Assembly (NCBI GenBank): GCA_023665755.1
Contig: JAMPDF010000009.1
Span: 1 to 35,783 of the forward strand
DNA from: Prevotella sp.
Lineage (GTDB): Bacteria > Bacillota_I > Bacilli_A > ML615J-28 > CAG-313
Direction of reading: 5' to 3'
DNA length: 35,783 bases
The translations under genes and the position numbers were made by a program. Position 1 is the first letter of the stretch. Each line of letters starts with the position of its first letter. Positions 7,860 through 15,962 of this stretch are shown piece after piece. A model generated the notes under the pieces. That model was not told the origin of the DNA. It worked only from the letters and a program-made list of their open reading frames with translations, and made no database searches.

Positions 7860-7894
7860 ATTATACAAAAAAAACACTCTTTTTTTTGTATAAT
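7860..7894 (+). repeat. Perfect 15-bp inverted repeat containing the spoIIGA -10 box
   Basis: The arm ATTATACAAAAAAAA (7860-7874) and its exact complement (7880-7894) flank CACTC. The right arm ends in TATAAT (7889-7894), a good -10 element 18 bases before the spoIIGA start. The divergent DUF975 promoter is only about 25 bp to the left. It may be an operator, a hairpin that insulates the two divergent units, or both. No Spo0A box (TGTCGAA-like) is obvious around it. Confidence 0.6.
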
Positions 7895-7911
7895 GGATAT
7901 AGGTGATCCAA

Positions 7912-8601
7912 ATGATTGTATATTTAGACTTATTAATATTATCAACCGTTGTGGTGAATTGGGCTTTTATCAAAACCATTGCTTTTTTCTTTAAAGAAAA
8001 ATTAAGCTTGATTCGCTTGCTACTTGCACTTGCATTATCGGTGGGTCTTCTTTTTTTGTATTTATTGCCCTACCGCACCTATTTTGCTTTACGATATATT
8101 GCGGGAATTTTCATTGGTATAGTAGCATTTCATCCTGGGAATGTTAAGGTTAAGATTATTGAAATTGTTCTTTTCTATTTTCTCACAATGGCTTTTATTG
8201 GAACTTTATTTGTTTTTCAAGTCAAAAGTGTAATTCTAATGTTAGTTAGTTTAGTATATGTTATTGTGTTATACATTATACAAAATTATCAAAAATTCTT
8301 TCAAAAAGAACAACATTTGCAAATGGATATACAAATTGGAACCCATCATATGAAAGGGTATTATGATACAGGCAATACTTCTTATTATTATGAAATGCCT
8401 ATTGTCTATGTCAATCAAACCTATCAAGACTGTCAGTTTAAAAAAATAGATTGTTTAGCTATACAAACGATTGATGGAAATAGTCAAATCGATATCTATA
8501 GGGGCCCCCTATTGCAAACAAAAAATCAATCTTATGTAGTTGCCTATGCGTTTGTGAAACAAATGGAATATCAAGTGATTTTACACCGGGATATTTCATA
8601 A
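7912..8601 (+). CDS. spoIIGA: Sigma-E processing peptidase SpoIIGA
   Basis: Membrane-embedded aspartic protease that cleaves the pro-peptide of sigma-E in the mother cell. The first half has about five hydrophobic segments; the second half is the cytosolic protease domain with the catalytic motif Asp-Thr-Gly-Asn (Asp at about residue 152). AGGTGAT at 7901-7907 selects ATG 7912, giving 229 residues that start MIVYLDLLIL, which aligns with the Bacillus protein's MKIYLD start; the GTG at 7903 lies inside the ribosome site. The protein is shorter than the roughly 310 residues of Bacillus SpoIIGA. It is immediately followed by sigE, its substrate, the classic spoIIG pair. Confidence 0.92.
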   Translation: MIVYLDLLILSTVVVNWAFIKTIAFFFKEKLSLIRLLLALALSVGLLFLYLLPYRTYFALRYIAGIFIGIVAFHPGNVKVKIIEIVLFYFLTMAFIGTLFVFQVKSVILMLVSLVYVIVLYIIQNYQKFFQKEQHLQMDIQIGTHHMKGYYDTGNTSYYYEMPIVYVNQTYQDCQFKKIDCLAIQTIDGNSQIDIYRGPLLQTKNQSYVVAYAFVKQMEYQVILHRDIS

Positions 8602-8672
8602 TGTTATATGCATTTTTCAACAAAATAAGATAGGTCTACACATTATAATAGATAGGTAAAGGAGATAAAAGG

Positions 8673-9386
8673 ATGATAGGATTATTGAAAAGATTATTAG
8701 ATAAAATATTTGGCATCAAGGTGCAAACTAGTTGTTTTTATATCAACAGCAATAATTTATTGCCACAACCACTTCAAGAAGAAGAGGAAACCCAATTATT
8801 ATTATTAGTCAAAGAAGGAGATATTGAAGCAAGAAATAAACTGATTGAACATAACTTAAGGCTTGTTGTGTTTATTTCAAAAAAATTTGAATCAACTAAA
8901 ATTAATATGGAAGATTTGATTAGTATTGGTTCAATAGGATTAATCAAAGGGATTCAAACTTTTAAGATGGAAAAAAATATTAAACTTGCAACCTATGCTT
9001 CAAGATGTATTGAAAATGAAATTTTGATGTATCTTAGAAAAACTCAAAAGGTACGCCAAGAATATTCTTTAGATGAAGTATTGAGTATAGATTCGGAAGG
9101 AAATGAAATGATATTGTCTGATATTATCAGTTCAGAAGAAACTTTAGCATTAACGAAATTAACCGAAGAAGAAGATATTCGTAACCTATATTATGCATTA
9201 GATCGTTTAAATAAAAGGGAAAGAGAAATTATGATTATGCGATATGGGTTATTTGGTGCTACTCCACTTACGCAAAAAGAAGTAGCTGACCAACTCGGAA
9301 TATCACAATCTTACATTTCTCGATTAGAAAAACGAATTATTGAAAAAATGCGTCAAGATATTGAAAACTTAGTGAAAATAGCTTAA
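8673..9386 (+). CDS. sigE: RNA polymerase sporulation sigma factor SigE (pro-sigma-E)
   Basis: Mother-cell-specific sigma factor of 237 residues. Region 2 (NLRLVVFISKKFE...EDLISIGSIGLIKGIQTF...KLATYASRCIENEILMYLR) and region 4 (QKEVADQLGISQSYISRLEKRI) match the Bacillus protein closely. The N-terminal 30 or so residues (a basic, hydrophobic helix and then CFYINSNNLLPQPL) correspond to the membrane-binding pro-sequence and cleavage region removed by SpoIIGA. AAAGGAG at 8658-8664 sets the start. It lies 71 bases after spoIIGA; TATAAT at 8644-8649 is present but without a good -35, so co-transcription is the simpler reading. Confidence 0.95.
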   Translation: MIGLLKRLLDKIFGIKVQTSCFYINSNNLLPQPLQEEEETQLLLLVKEGDIEARNKLIEHNLRLVVFISKKFESTKINMEDLISIGSIGLIKGIQTFKMEKNIKLATYASRCIENEILMYLRKTQKVRQEYSLDEVLSIDSEGNEMILSDIISSEETLALTKLTEEEDIRNLYYALDRLNKREREIMIMRYGLFGATPLTQKEVADQLGISQSYISRLEKRIIEKMRQDIENLVKIA

Positions 9387-9443
9387 AATGAGATTTCTTT
9401 TATAGGATAAAAGGAGAAAAAAGACGCCACTTTTTGAAGTGTT

Positions 9444-9473
9444 GCATAAAAAAGATGATGAATGCGCATAATT
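9444..9473 (+). promoter_or_regulatory. Putative sigma-G promoter for sigG autoregulation
   Basis: GCATA (9444-9448), exactly 18 bases and CATAATT (9467-9473) fit the sigma-G pattern gnATR-N18-cATnnTA with one mismatch. Bacillus sigG is known to be autoregulated from a promoter at this place. The predicted leader would be very short (about 13 bases before ATG 9493), which is a weak point. Confidence 0.5.
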
Positions 9474-9492
9474 CTTTTGGAAGGTGAAGAAT

Positions 9493-10278
9493 ATGCGTAA
9501 TAAAGTTGAGATTACAGGTGTAAATACCTTGGATTTAAAGGTTCTTCCTCAAGAAGAAATGATGGAACTGATTCAAAGAAGTCAATCTGGAGACATGGAA
9601 GCTAGGGATATTTTGGTAGAAGGGAATTTAAAATTGGTACTCAGTGTAGTGAAAAAATTCAACAATCGTGGTGAGGACTTAGATGATTTATTTCAAGTAG
9701 GTGCTATGGGGTTAATCAAGGCCATTGATAATTTTGATTTTTCTCATGGAGTAAAATTTTCTACTTATGCGGTACCGATGATCATTGGTGAAATCAGAAG
9801 ATATTTAAGGGATAATTCGGTCGTTAGAATTAGCCGATCTATTAAGGATACTGCTTATAAAGCTTTACAATTTAAAGAAAAATATTTTCAAAGCCATGGA
9901 ATGGAACCTTCAATCGAGATGATTGCACAAGGAATTGAGATGGATATGATTGATGTAATCATTGCACTTGAAGCCATTCAAGAACCTGTTTCTATTTATA
10001 GTCCCATTTATAGTAATGGTGGAGATGAGATTTATTTAATTGATCAAATAGCAGATACGTATGAAACGGAAGAACAAAAACTCAATCAAATGATTATTAA
10101 TGAAGGTATTGCTAAATTAAATGAAAGATTAAAAGGTATCATTTATAGCAGATATTATGATAATAAAACCCAAATGGAAATAGCCGAGGAATTGGGGATA
10201 TCTCAGGCTCAAGTATCTAGACTAGAAAAAAGTGCGCTTAAAATTATTTTTGATCAGAAAGATAAAATGGCAAAATAA
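9493..10278 (+). CDS. sigG: RNA polymerase sporulation sigma factor SigG
   Basis: Late forespore sigma factor, 261 residues. It begins MRNKVEITGVNTLDLKVL, close to the Bacillus MSRNKVEICGVDTSKLPVL, and contains NNRGEDLDDLFQVGAMGLIK and KFSTYAVPMIIGEIRRYLRDN (region 2), a region 3, and KTQMEIAEELGISQAQVSRLEKSALK (region 4). ATG 9493 follows AAGGTGA; the GTG at 9484 lies inside that ribosome site and is not the start. The gene follows sigE by 106 bases, as in Bacillus, so read-through from the spoIIG promoter plus the putative sigma-G site just upstream would reproduce the known two-step regulation. A strong terminator follows. Confidence 0.95.
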   Translation: MRNKVEITGVNTLDLKVLPQEEMMELIQRSQSGDMEARDILVEGNLKLVLSVVKKFNNRGEDLDDLFQVGAMGLIKAIDNFDFSHGVKFSTYAVPMIIGEIRRYLRDNSVVRISRSIKDTAYKALQFKEKYFQSHGMEPSIEMIAQGIEMDMIDVIIALEAIQEPVSIYSPIYSNGGDEIYLIDQIADTYETEEQKLNQMIINEGIAKLNERLKGIIYSRYYDNKTQMEIAEELGISQAQVSRLEKSALKIIFDQKDKMAK

Positions 10279-10336
10279 GCATACCAATAATAAATATAAA
10301 GTAACTATATCAAGATGAAAAATTCTAGAATAAAGA

Positions 10337-10370
10337 AAAAACAGTCCTATTGATGAATGGGACTGTTTTT
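10337..10370 (+). terminator. Terminator of the sporulation cluster
   Basis: A 15-bp stem (AAAAACAGTCCTATT with AATGGGACTGTTTTT, one G-T pair) closes a GATG loop and ends in a T-run. Confidence 0.92.
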
Positions 10371-10402
10371 GTTGTAAAGTTTACATTCAAAATGATAAAA
10401 TA

Positions 10403-10411
10403 TGCTATAAT
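10403..10411 (+). promoter_or_regulatory. Extended -10 promoter of the ArsB/NhaD-like gene
   Basis: TGC followed by TATAAT (10406-10411) forms an extended -10; the upstream TTTACA (10380-10385) is 20 bp away, too far for a good -35. Confidence 0.5.
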
Positions 10412-10455
10412 ATTGAAATGAATAAAAAGTATCAATATGAAGAAGGAAAAAAAGT

Positions 10456-11769
10456 ATGAGTCTTAGTTTAATTCTTGCCATAATTACCATTATTTGTTTG
10501 GTTTTATTTATCCTCATTAAACCATCCATTCAGATTGGAAAAATCAAATTACAGTCATTTTGGTTAGTTGCATTGATTGGTGCGATAAACATTATGTTAT
10601 TTACACCGATATCACTTGATACGCTTCAAAAAATGGTTACTGAAAATAAAGGTATGAATCCCCTAGAAATACTTACTTTATTTATTTCTATGAGTATTTT
10701 ATCGATTGCTCTAGATGAGGCAGGATTTTTTCAAATGTGTGCTTATATGGCAACAAAAAAAGTGAAAAAGAGCCAGTTTGCTTTGTTTATTTCCATTTCA
10801 ATTGTCGTTTCTATTTTAACAATCTTTACTTCTAATGATATTATTATTTTAACATTTACACCATTTATTTGTTATTTTGCCAAACATACAAAAATCAATC
10901 CCATCCCTTATTTGGTAGCAGAATTTGTCTTTGCTAATACTTGGTCAATGCTTTTTGTGATTGGTAATCCTACCAATATTTTTCTAGCAAGCAGTTCGCA
11001 TATTTCTTTTATTGATTATTTTCAGATAATGGCACTACCTACATTAGTAGGTGGAGTGGTTGCGACTATTCTGCTTTTACTCCTTTTTCATCGCTCTTTA
11101 CAACAACCTTTTTCATGTCCTAGTGAAGTAGAACACCAAAAACTAAATCCCTTTGTAATAATGGTATGTCTATTTCATTTATTTGTTTGTACTATTTTAC
11201 TAATCATATCAGCATATATAGATATAGAAATGTGGATAATCGCCGTTATATCTGCTATATCGCTTACAATCATAATGTCGGTAATTTGTATCATCAAGAA
11301 AGAAAAATGGATAATTAAGGTATACAAAAGGGCGCCTTGGTCTTTGATTCCGTTTGTATTATCTATGTATGTGGTTGTGCTAGCTTTAGATAAAGGAGGA
11401 ATGATTCAATGCATAGTTAGTATATTGGATAGTATATGTCAGACAAAAGAATCCACTATTTATGCTTATGGATTTACTTCTTATTTATTTTGCAATGTAC
11501 TAAATAATATTCCAATGAGTGTGTTATTTGAAAATATTATTTCCTCTTCTAATTCCATTTTTTTAACTGAAAGTATGTATAGTACAATTATATCTTCTAA
11601 TATTGGGGCCTACTTTACTCCTCTTGGAGCGCTTGCGGGAATCATGTGGATGTCTATTTTACGAAACGCTCAAATCAAATTTGGTTTTTTGCAATTTATC
11701 AAGTATGGCGCTCTCATCTCTTTTACAGTATTGATAGTAGCACTGAGTGCATTAGTGTGGGTAGTTTAG
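10456..11769 (+). CDS. ArsB/NhaD-like (SLC13-type) ion or anion transporter
   Basis: A 437-residue integral membrane protein with about 11-12 hydrophobic segments. The two repeat halves of the ion transporter superfamily are visible: FTSNDIIILTFTP and then GNPTNIFLA in the first, and CNVLNNIPMSV followed by SSNIGAYFTPLGALAGIMW in the second. These Asn/Pro/Gly-rich loops form the substrate and cation sites in this group. The family includes arsenite pumps, Na+/H+ antiporters and dicarboxylate carriers, and sequence alone does not say which; no arsR or ars gene is nearby. A sodium-coupled role would match the Na+-pumping decarboxylase in this window (inference). The start is preceded by AAGGAA. 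Confidence 0.8.
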   Translation: MSLSLILAIITIICLVLFILIKPSIQIGKIKLQSFWLVALIGAINIMLFTPISLDTLQKMVTENKGMNPLEILTLFISMSILSIALDEAGFFQMCAYMATKKVKKSQFALFISISIVVSILTIFTSNDIIILTFTPFICYFAKHTKINPIPYLVAEFVFANTWSMLFVIGNPTNIFLASSSHISFIDYFQIMALPTLVGGVVATILLLLLFHRSLQQPFSCPSEVEHQKLNPFVIMVCLFHLFVCTILLIISAYIDIEMWIIAVISAISLTIIMSVICIIKKEKWIIKVYKRAPWSLIPFVLSMYVVVLALDKGGMIQCIVSILDSICQTKESTIYAYGFTSYLFCNVLNNIPMSVLFENIISSSNSIFLTESMYSTIISSNIGAYFTPLGALAGIMWMSILRNAQIKFGFLQFIKYGALISFTVLIVALSALVWVV

Positions 11770-11820
11770 TCTAATTTAAAAACCTAGTATAGGAATTATT
11801 TGCAAAGTAAACATAAATGT

Positions 11821-11871
11821 TATATCTATTGTTAAACAATAGATATATCGTCTATAAAATGTAGATGATAT
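11821..11871 (+). repeat. Perfect palindrome and overlapping second hairpin before the ECF S-component gene
   Basis: The arm TATATCTATTGTT (11821-11833) is matched exactly by its complement at 11835-11847 around one central base. A second hairpin (ATATCGTCTA 11845-11854 with TAGATGATAT 11862-11871, one G-T pair) shares its first bases with the end of the palindrome. There is only a weak TATTTT after the second hairpin. This may be an operator, a weak terminator for the transporter gene, or alternative RNA folds. Confidence 0.55.
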
Positions 11872-11907
11872 ATTTTGATGTAAAATGGGAGGGATTCTTA
11901 AAGAATA

Positions 11908-11916
11908 TGCTATAAT
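11908..11916 (+). promoter_or_regulatory. Extended -10 promoter of the ECF S-component gene
   Basis: TGC plus TATAAT (11911-11916), 22 bases before the start codon; no matching -35. The same TGCTATAAT string is used before the ArsB/NhaD-like gene. Confidence 0.55.
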
Positions 11917-11938
11917 ATAGTGCAATGGAGGTAAAGAC

Positions 11939-12442
11939 ATGTTCAAAATAAACACAAAAAAATTAGTAATGCTAGCTATTTTAATGGCACTTGGTGTCGT
12001 ATTGAAGTTTTTTTCAATTGGAAATGGTGAATTTAGAATTAGTTTTTGGGATATCCCATTATTTATAGCGGGTATCATTGCAGGACCTTTTTATGGCACA
12101 TTGTGTGCACTTGGTGCTGATTTAATTTATGGTCTTTGTTTTTCCCCTTATCCGTTTTCTTTCATTATGATGTTTACAACTTTAGTTTGGGGAGCAATGG
12201 GAGGCCTTTTTTACAAAAAAGACATAAAAATTATAGTATTATTTGCTGTTGTGTTTATTACATCAATTAGTGCAACTGCTATCAATTCCATCTATTTGAC
12301 ATTATATTATGGTTGGGAAAGTATGCTTGTGAAACTCCCTCTTCGTCTTATTGTTTTGGTTGTAAAATGGCCTATTACAAGTGGTCTAATTTATTACCTA
12401 TATAAATATGTATTTTCTAGATGGGTAAGTTCAAAAGAGTAG
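11939..12442 (+). CDS. ECF transporter S component, probably folate type
   Basis: A 167-residue membrane protein with about six hydrophobic segments, the normal size for the substrate-binding S subunit of energy-coupling-factor vitamin importers. The first helix carries an Ala-x-x-x-Ala motif (LAILMALGVVLK) of the kind that contacts EcfT, and RISFWDIPLFIAGIIAGPFYGTLCALGADLI resembles the FolT/folate group. The shared EcfA/EcfT energising module is not in the window, as usual for group II systems. GGAGG at 11927-11931 sets the start. The substrate call is tentative: pantothenate, queuosine precursor or riboflavin proteins look similar, and I found no tetrahydrofolate riboswitch pattern upstream. 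Confidence 0.72.
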   Translation: MFKINTKKLVMLAILMALGVVLKFFSIGNGEFRISFWDIPLFIAGIIAGPFYGTLCALGADLIYGLCFSPYPFSFIMMFTTLVWGAMGGLFYKKDIKIIVLFAVVFITSISATAINSIYLTLYYGWESMLVKLPLRLIVLVVKWPITSGLIYYLYKYVFSRWVSSKE

Positions 12443-12460
12443 AAAAGTAGAAATAAAAGG

Positions 12461-12487
12461 AGTATAATATATCATAGTATAATATAT
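12461..12487 (+). repeat. Tandem AGTATAATATAT direct repeat before gpmI
   Basis: The 12-bp string AGTATAATATAT occurs at 12461-12472 and again at 12476-12487 (period 15). Each copy contains TATAAT, but neither has a good -35, so they could be two weak promoters for gpmI or a simple local duplication. Confidence 0.5.
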
Positions 12488-12520
12488 TGTGAAGATAAAA
12501 TATCATAAAGAGGTAATCAA

Positions 12521-14056
12521 ATGAGTCAAAAAAAATTAGTTATGTTAGTTATTATGGATGGATTTGGCATAAGAGATAATCAAGATGGAAATGCCATCGC
12601 TTGTGCTAAAAAACCTAATTTAGATTATTTATTTCAAACGTATCCTCATACTTTAATTGGGGCATCAGGTGAGGCAGTAGGACTACCTGATGGTCAAATG
12701 GGAAATAGTGAGGTAGGACATTTGAATATTGGTGCAGGTCGTGTTGTATTTCAATCTTTAACAAGAGTCAATATTGCTTGCCGTGAGCATACGCTAGATC
12801 AAATGCCGGCTATTGCTCATGCTATGGAACATGCCATTCAACACCATTCTACATTGCACATTATGGGACTACTTTCTGATGGTGGTGTACATTCACATAT
12901 TGATCATATCATTTATTTGATGAACCAAGCCATCAAACGAGGCGTAGAAAAAGTAGTTGTCCATTCATTTTTAGATGGAAGAGATGTTCCACCTACATCG
13001 GCTAAACAGTATTTAACTAAATTAGATGCTGCACGTGCAAAAGGAGTATCTTTAGGTGTCGTAAGTGGTAGATATTATGCTATGGATCGGGACAAGAACT
13101 ATGATAGAACCCAACTTGCTTACGATGCACTTGTCTTTGGTGATGCACCTATTAAAGGATTACTTTCAGGTATAGATGAAAGTTATCAAGAAGGCATTAC
13201 TGATGAATTTGTAAAACCATATATTGTCACAGAAGGTTGTACGATTTGTGAAAATGACGCAGTGATATTTGCTAACTTTAGACCAGATAGAGCTATTCAA
13301 ATGAGTGTTGCTTTAACGAATCCAGAAGAAGCAACCAGTGAAAAAGGCAATTTAAAACGATATCAAGTATTCCAAAATTTATGCTTTGTACAAATGATGC
13401 TTTACTCAGATCAAATTAAAGGGGATATTGCATTTGGTTTACAAGAATTAGATCATATGTATGGCGATGTAATTGCAAGTAGAGGTCTTAAACAACTTAG
13501 AATTGCAGAAACAGAAAAATATGCTCATGTGACTTATTTTTTTGATGGTGGTGTAGATAAAACATTATCTGGTGCAGATCGAATTCTAGTACCTTCTCCT
13601 AAGGTTGCAACATATGATTTACAACCCGAAATGAGCGCAATTGAAGTAACAGATAAAGTAGTGGATGCGATTCTTTCTGAGCAATATGATACGATTATTT
13701 TAAATTATGCCAATTGCGATATGGTAGGGCATACGGCTGTATTTGATGCAGCAGTAAAAGCAGTAGAAACTGTTGATACTTGTGTAGGACGTGTATACCA
13801 AGCTATCCAAAAAGTAGGAGGAACAATGGTACTTACAGCCGATCATGGTAATGCGGATATGATTTGGGATGAGAACCATAATCCGTTTTCTGCACATACA
13901 ACTAGTCCTGTTCCATTCTTGATTACCAATTCACATATTGTACTCAGAAAAACGGGCAATTTAGGAGACATTGCGCCTACTATGTTAGAATTGCTAGATG
14001 AACCACTTCCAAAAGAAATGACTGGAAATAGTATGATAGAGTCAATCAAAGATTAA
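12521..14056 (+). CDS. gpmI: 2,3-bisphosphoglycerate-independent phosphoglycerate mutase
   Basis: Interconverts 3- and 2-phosphoglycerate in glycolysis; alkaline-phosphatase superfamily, Mn2+-dependent. The N-terminal metal motif VMLVIMDGFGIR, the phosphorylated serine in GQMGNSEVGHLNIGAGR (Ser at about residue 63), GGVHSHIDH, FLDGRDVPP, NFRPDRAIQ and the C-terminal metal cluster NYANCDMVGHT and ADHGNAD are all intact. Length is 511 residues, normal. This Mn2+-dependent type is the one used by spore formers, where its pH sensitivity keeps 3-phosphoglycerate stored in spores. AGAGG lies 8-12 bases before the ATG. It is a single-gene unit here, separated from other glycolytic genes. Confidence 0.97.
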   Translation: MSQKKLVMLVIMDGFGIRDNQDGNAIACAKKPNLDYLFQTYPHTLIGASGEAVGLPDGQMGNSEVGHLNIGAGRVVFQSLTRVNIACREHTLDQMPAIAHAMEHAIQHHSTLHIMGLLSDGGVHSHIDHIIYLMNQAIKRGVEKVVVHSFLDGRDVPPTSAKQYLTKLDAARAKGVSLGVVSGRYYAMDRDKNYDRTQLAYDALVFGDAPIKGLLSGIDESYQEGITDEFVKPYIVTEGCTICENDAVIFANFRPDRAIQMSVALTNPEEATSEKGNLKRYQVFQNLCFVQMMLYSDQIKGDIAFGLQELDHMYGDVIASRGLKQLRIAETEKYAHVTYFFDGGVDKTLSGADRILVPSPKVATYDLQPEMSAIEVTDKVVDAILSEQYDTIILNYANCDMVGHTAVFDAAVKAVETVDTCVGRVYQAIQKVGGTMVLTADHGNADMIWDENHNPFSAHTTSPVPFLITNSHIVLRKTGNLGDIAPTMLELLDEPLPKEMTGNSMIESIKD

Positions 14057-14062
14057 AAAAGT

Positions 14063-14098
14063 AAAATGCAGGTACTAAAACAAGTATCTGCATTTTTT
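14063..14098 (+). terminator. Terminator of gpmI
   Basis: A 14-bp stem (AAAATGCAGGTACT with AGTATCTGCATTTT, one G-T pair) with an AAAACA loop and T-run, six bases after the stop. Confidence 0.9.
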
Positions 14099-14181
14099 GT
14101 CGGTAAAAAGAGATGTAAAAAAATAGAAAAAAAGTCCCAAATAGTGTAATATAAGTTTAGAAAGAAAAAAGAGGAGTCTAT

Positions 14182-15816
14182 ATGGGAAAGAAGATGGGAT
14201 TGATTTCAAAAATTTCCTTTTTGGTTTGGAGCATCTGTTTGGTCACAGTCATTACTTTTGCAACAAAACAAGCCAAACAAGTGTTTAACGCGTTAATGAA
14301 AATTGTGCCACTAAAAACAATCAAAGTAGAAGATGTAGATATGAGTATACCTGCCTATTATGTTATAGGTAGGGAATATGAACTAAAGTATACAGTATAT
14401 CCACAAACTACAGAAGATGCTAAACTTAAATTTGAATCGCTCGATCCAGATGTTTTTAAGGTAAATGGAAATTCTAAAATTGTTGGACTTAGAACAGAAG
14501 AGGAAAATACTTCTGGACGATTGCGTATCACTTCCTCCAACAATCCGGACTTTGAAAAAATTGTTGATTTAGAGTTCAAAAAAACATATCCCGCTGATCT
14601 TATTTTTGAAATATCCAAATGGAAGACTACCTATGACGAAGAAACAAAGTCCTATGATTGGCAAAAGGACGTACCCATTTATCTTACCTATAAATTGATT
14701 GCAGGACGTGATGCTATATCAGAAGCAGGTGTGACATTTACCTATGATGAAGAATATATAGAAAAAGTCAATAACTATAAATTTATCCCTCGAAAGGAAA
14801 CAGGTGATGAACCCACTCAAATCACTTGCACAGCGAGCAATGGCAAATCGGTTACTTTGCGTTTTAATATTACCCCTCACACTGAAGTAGAGGCAATTAG
14901 TGCTTTTAGTTTAGTAGATGCCAATGGTAATCCCATATCTATAGATGAACCATTATTAGTCGAATCGAACCCTAAAGTATACTTAAAAAATGGAGATGAT
15001 TTTGTATATACTGATTATATCCTTTCTTCAAGTGATGAGTCAGTATTGGGAGTAACTAGTAGTGATAATCTAGTGCTTAGAAAAGCGGGCAAAGCTATTC
15101 TTACCGTTACAGTACCTCATCCAGAAAAAGAAATCACATATGCTAAGGAAATAACAGTAAAGAATCAACTGAATTTACCTGTGCTTTCTGGTGATGTGAT
15201 TCAAGAAGATGGTACAATTGTTTTAAAATATGATACAAGGGCCAAAATTACATATTCCTATCCGTGGAACACAACTTACCGAAGAATGAGTATCAAGTGT
15301 GGCAGTATTGGTCTTTCTGCTACTGACCCCAACGATTTCAATTACTTTTATATGCGAGGATTAAAAATTGGTGATACAACGATGACTATTACCATAAATG
15401 ATGGTTTTCAAGAAATACAACAAGTTTACAAAGTAAAAGTCATTCGCGAAAAAGTAGATGGTCTTTCTACAAGTGCCCTTTCTCGGATTGTGAGCAAATA
15501 TTTAGGACATATGCTTTTCTTTATGATAGATGGTTTCATTGCTTGTTGGGCTTTTATCATTCATTCTACTAAAAAAAGAAGAATCAGAGGCGTTTTAGCT
15601 TTACTTACTTCTGGATTATATCTAGCATGTTTGACAGAGTTTATTCAATATTTTATTCCTGGTAGAAATTGTTGCGTAGAAGATGTTGTCTTAGATACGA
15701 CAGGCTATTTTATAGGTGCAGCTATTTTCCTCATTTTGTGGATGATTAAAACCATCTTATTCAAATGCATTCGGTTAGCAAAGAGTGGCAAAAAGAAGCA
15801 ACCCACATTAGAGTAG
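14182..15816 (+). CDS. VanZ-family membrane protein with a large extracellular Ig-like insert
   Basis: 544 residues. A first membrane helix (about residues 8-28) is followed by some 420 residues outside the membrane, and then three helices with the VanZ hallmarks: KYLGHMLFF and, near 480-505, TEFIQYFIPGRNCCVEDVVLDTTGYFIG. The outer part is made of beta-rich stretches with phrases such as VGREYELKYTVYPQTTEDAKLKFES and AGKAILTVTVPHP, which recall bacterial Ig-like (Big_2) domains. VanZ proteins normally have only a short loop between helices 1 and 2, so the Ig-like part appears to be inserted there. VanZ confers low-level teicoplanin resistance in enterococci by an unknown mechanism; the function here is probably at the cell wall. 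GAGGAG precedes the ATG. Own terminator. Confidence 0.8.
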   Translation: MGKKMGLISKISFLVWSICLVTVITFATKQAKQVFNALMKIVPLKTIKVEDVDMSIPAYYVIGREYELKYTVYPQTTEDAKLKFESLDPDVFKVNGNSKIVGLRTEEENTSGRLRITSSNNPDFEKIVDLEFKKTYPADLIFEISKWKTTYDEETKSYDWQKDVPIYLTYKLIAGRDAISEAGVTFTYDEEYIEKVNNYKFIPRKETGDEPTQITCTASNGKSVTLRFNITPHTEVEAISAFSLVDANGNPISIDEPLLVESNPKVYLKNGDDFVYTDYILSSSDESVLGVTSSDNLVLRKAGKAILTVTVPHPEKEITYAKEITVKNQLNLPVLSGDVIQEDGTIVLKYDTRAKITYSYPWNTTYRRMSIKCGSIGLSATDPNDFNYFYMRGLKIGDTTMTITINDGFQEIQQVYKVKVIREKVDGLSTSALSRIVSKYLGHMLFFMIDGFIACWAFIIHSTKKRRIRGVLALLTSGLYLACLTEFIQYFIPGRNCCVEDVVLDTTGYFIGAAIFLILWMIKTILFKCIRLAKSGKKKQPTLE

Positions 15817-15851
15817 AAAGAAATTCTCTTGTTTAGAGAGTTTCTTTTTTT
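15817..15851 (+). terminator. Terminator of the VanZ gene
   Basis: A 13-bp stem (AAAGAAATTCTCT with AGAGAGTTTCTTT, one G-T pair), a TGTTT loop and a T-run, starting at the base after the stop codon. Confidence 0.9.
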
Positions 15852-15901
15852 ATTCTCTTTTAGGGAATATCGATTAGCGATATCCAAATCAAAAGAATAG
15901 G

Positions 15902-15930
15902 TTGAATAAAGAAGGGAATCTTAGTATAAT
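15902..15930 (+). promoter_or_regulatory. Promoter of the hemolysin III family gene
   Basis: TTGAAT (15902-15907), 17 bp and TATAAT (15925-15930). A 6-bp hairpin (ATATCG with CGATAT) lies upstream between the previous terminator and this promoter. Confidence 0.75.
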
Positions 15931-15962
15931 GATAATGTATGAAAATAATAGGAGGGCGTAAA

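Noticed and set aside
7903..7911. GTG 7903 as spoIIGA start, and GTG 9484 as sigG start
   Set aside because: In both cases the GTG lies within the ribosome binding sequence of the next in-frame ATG, whose protein start matches Bacillus homologs.
9387..9492. Short peptide ORFs between sigE and sigG
   Set aside because: Two frames of 10-17 codons exist, but their GTG/TTG starts are not placed behind the AAAGGAG seen there.
11770..11938. Tetrahydrofolate riboswitch before the ECF S-component gene
   Set aside because: The region has palindromes but not the conserved core or the sequestering stem over the ribosome site expected of that class.
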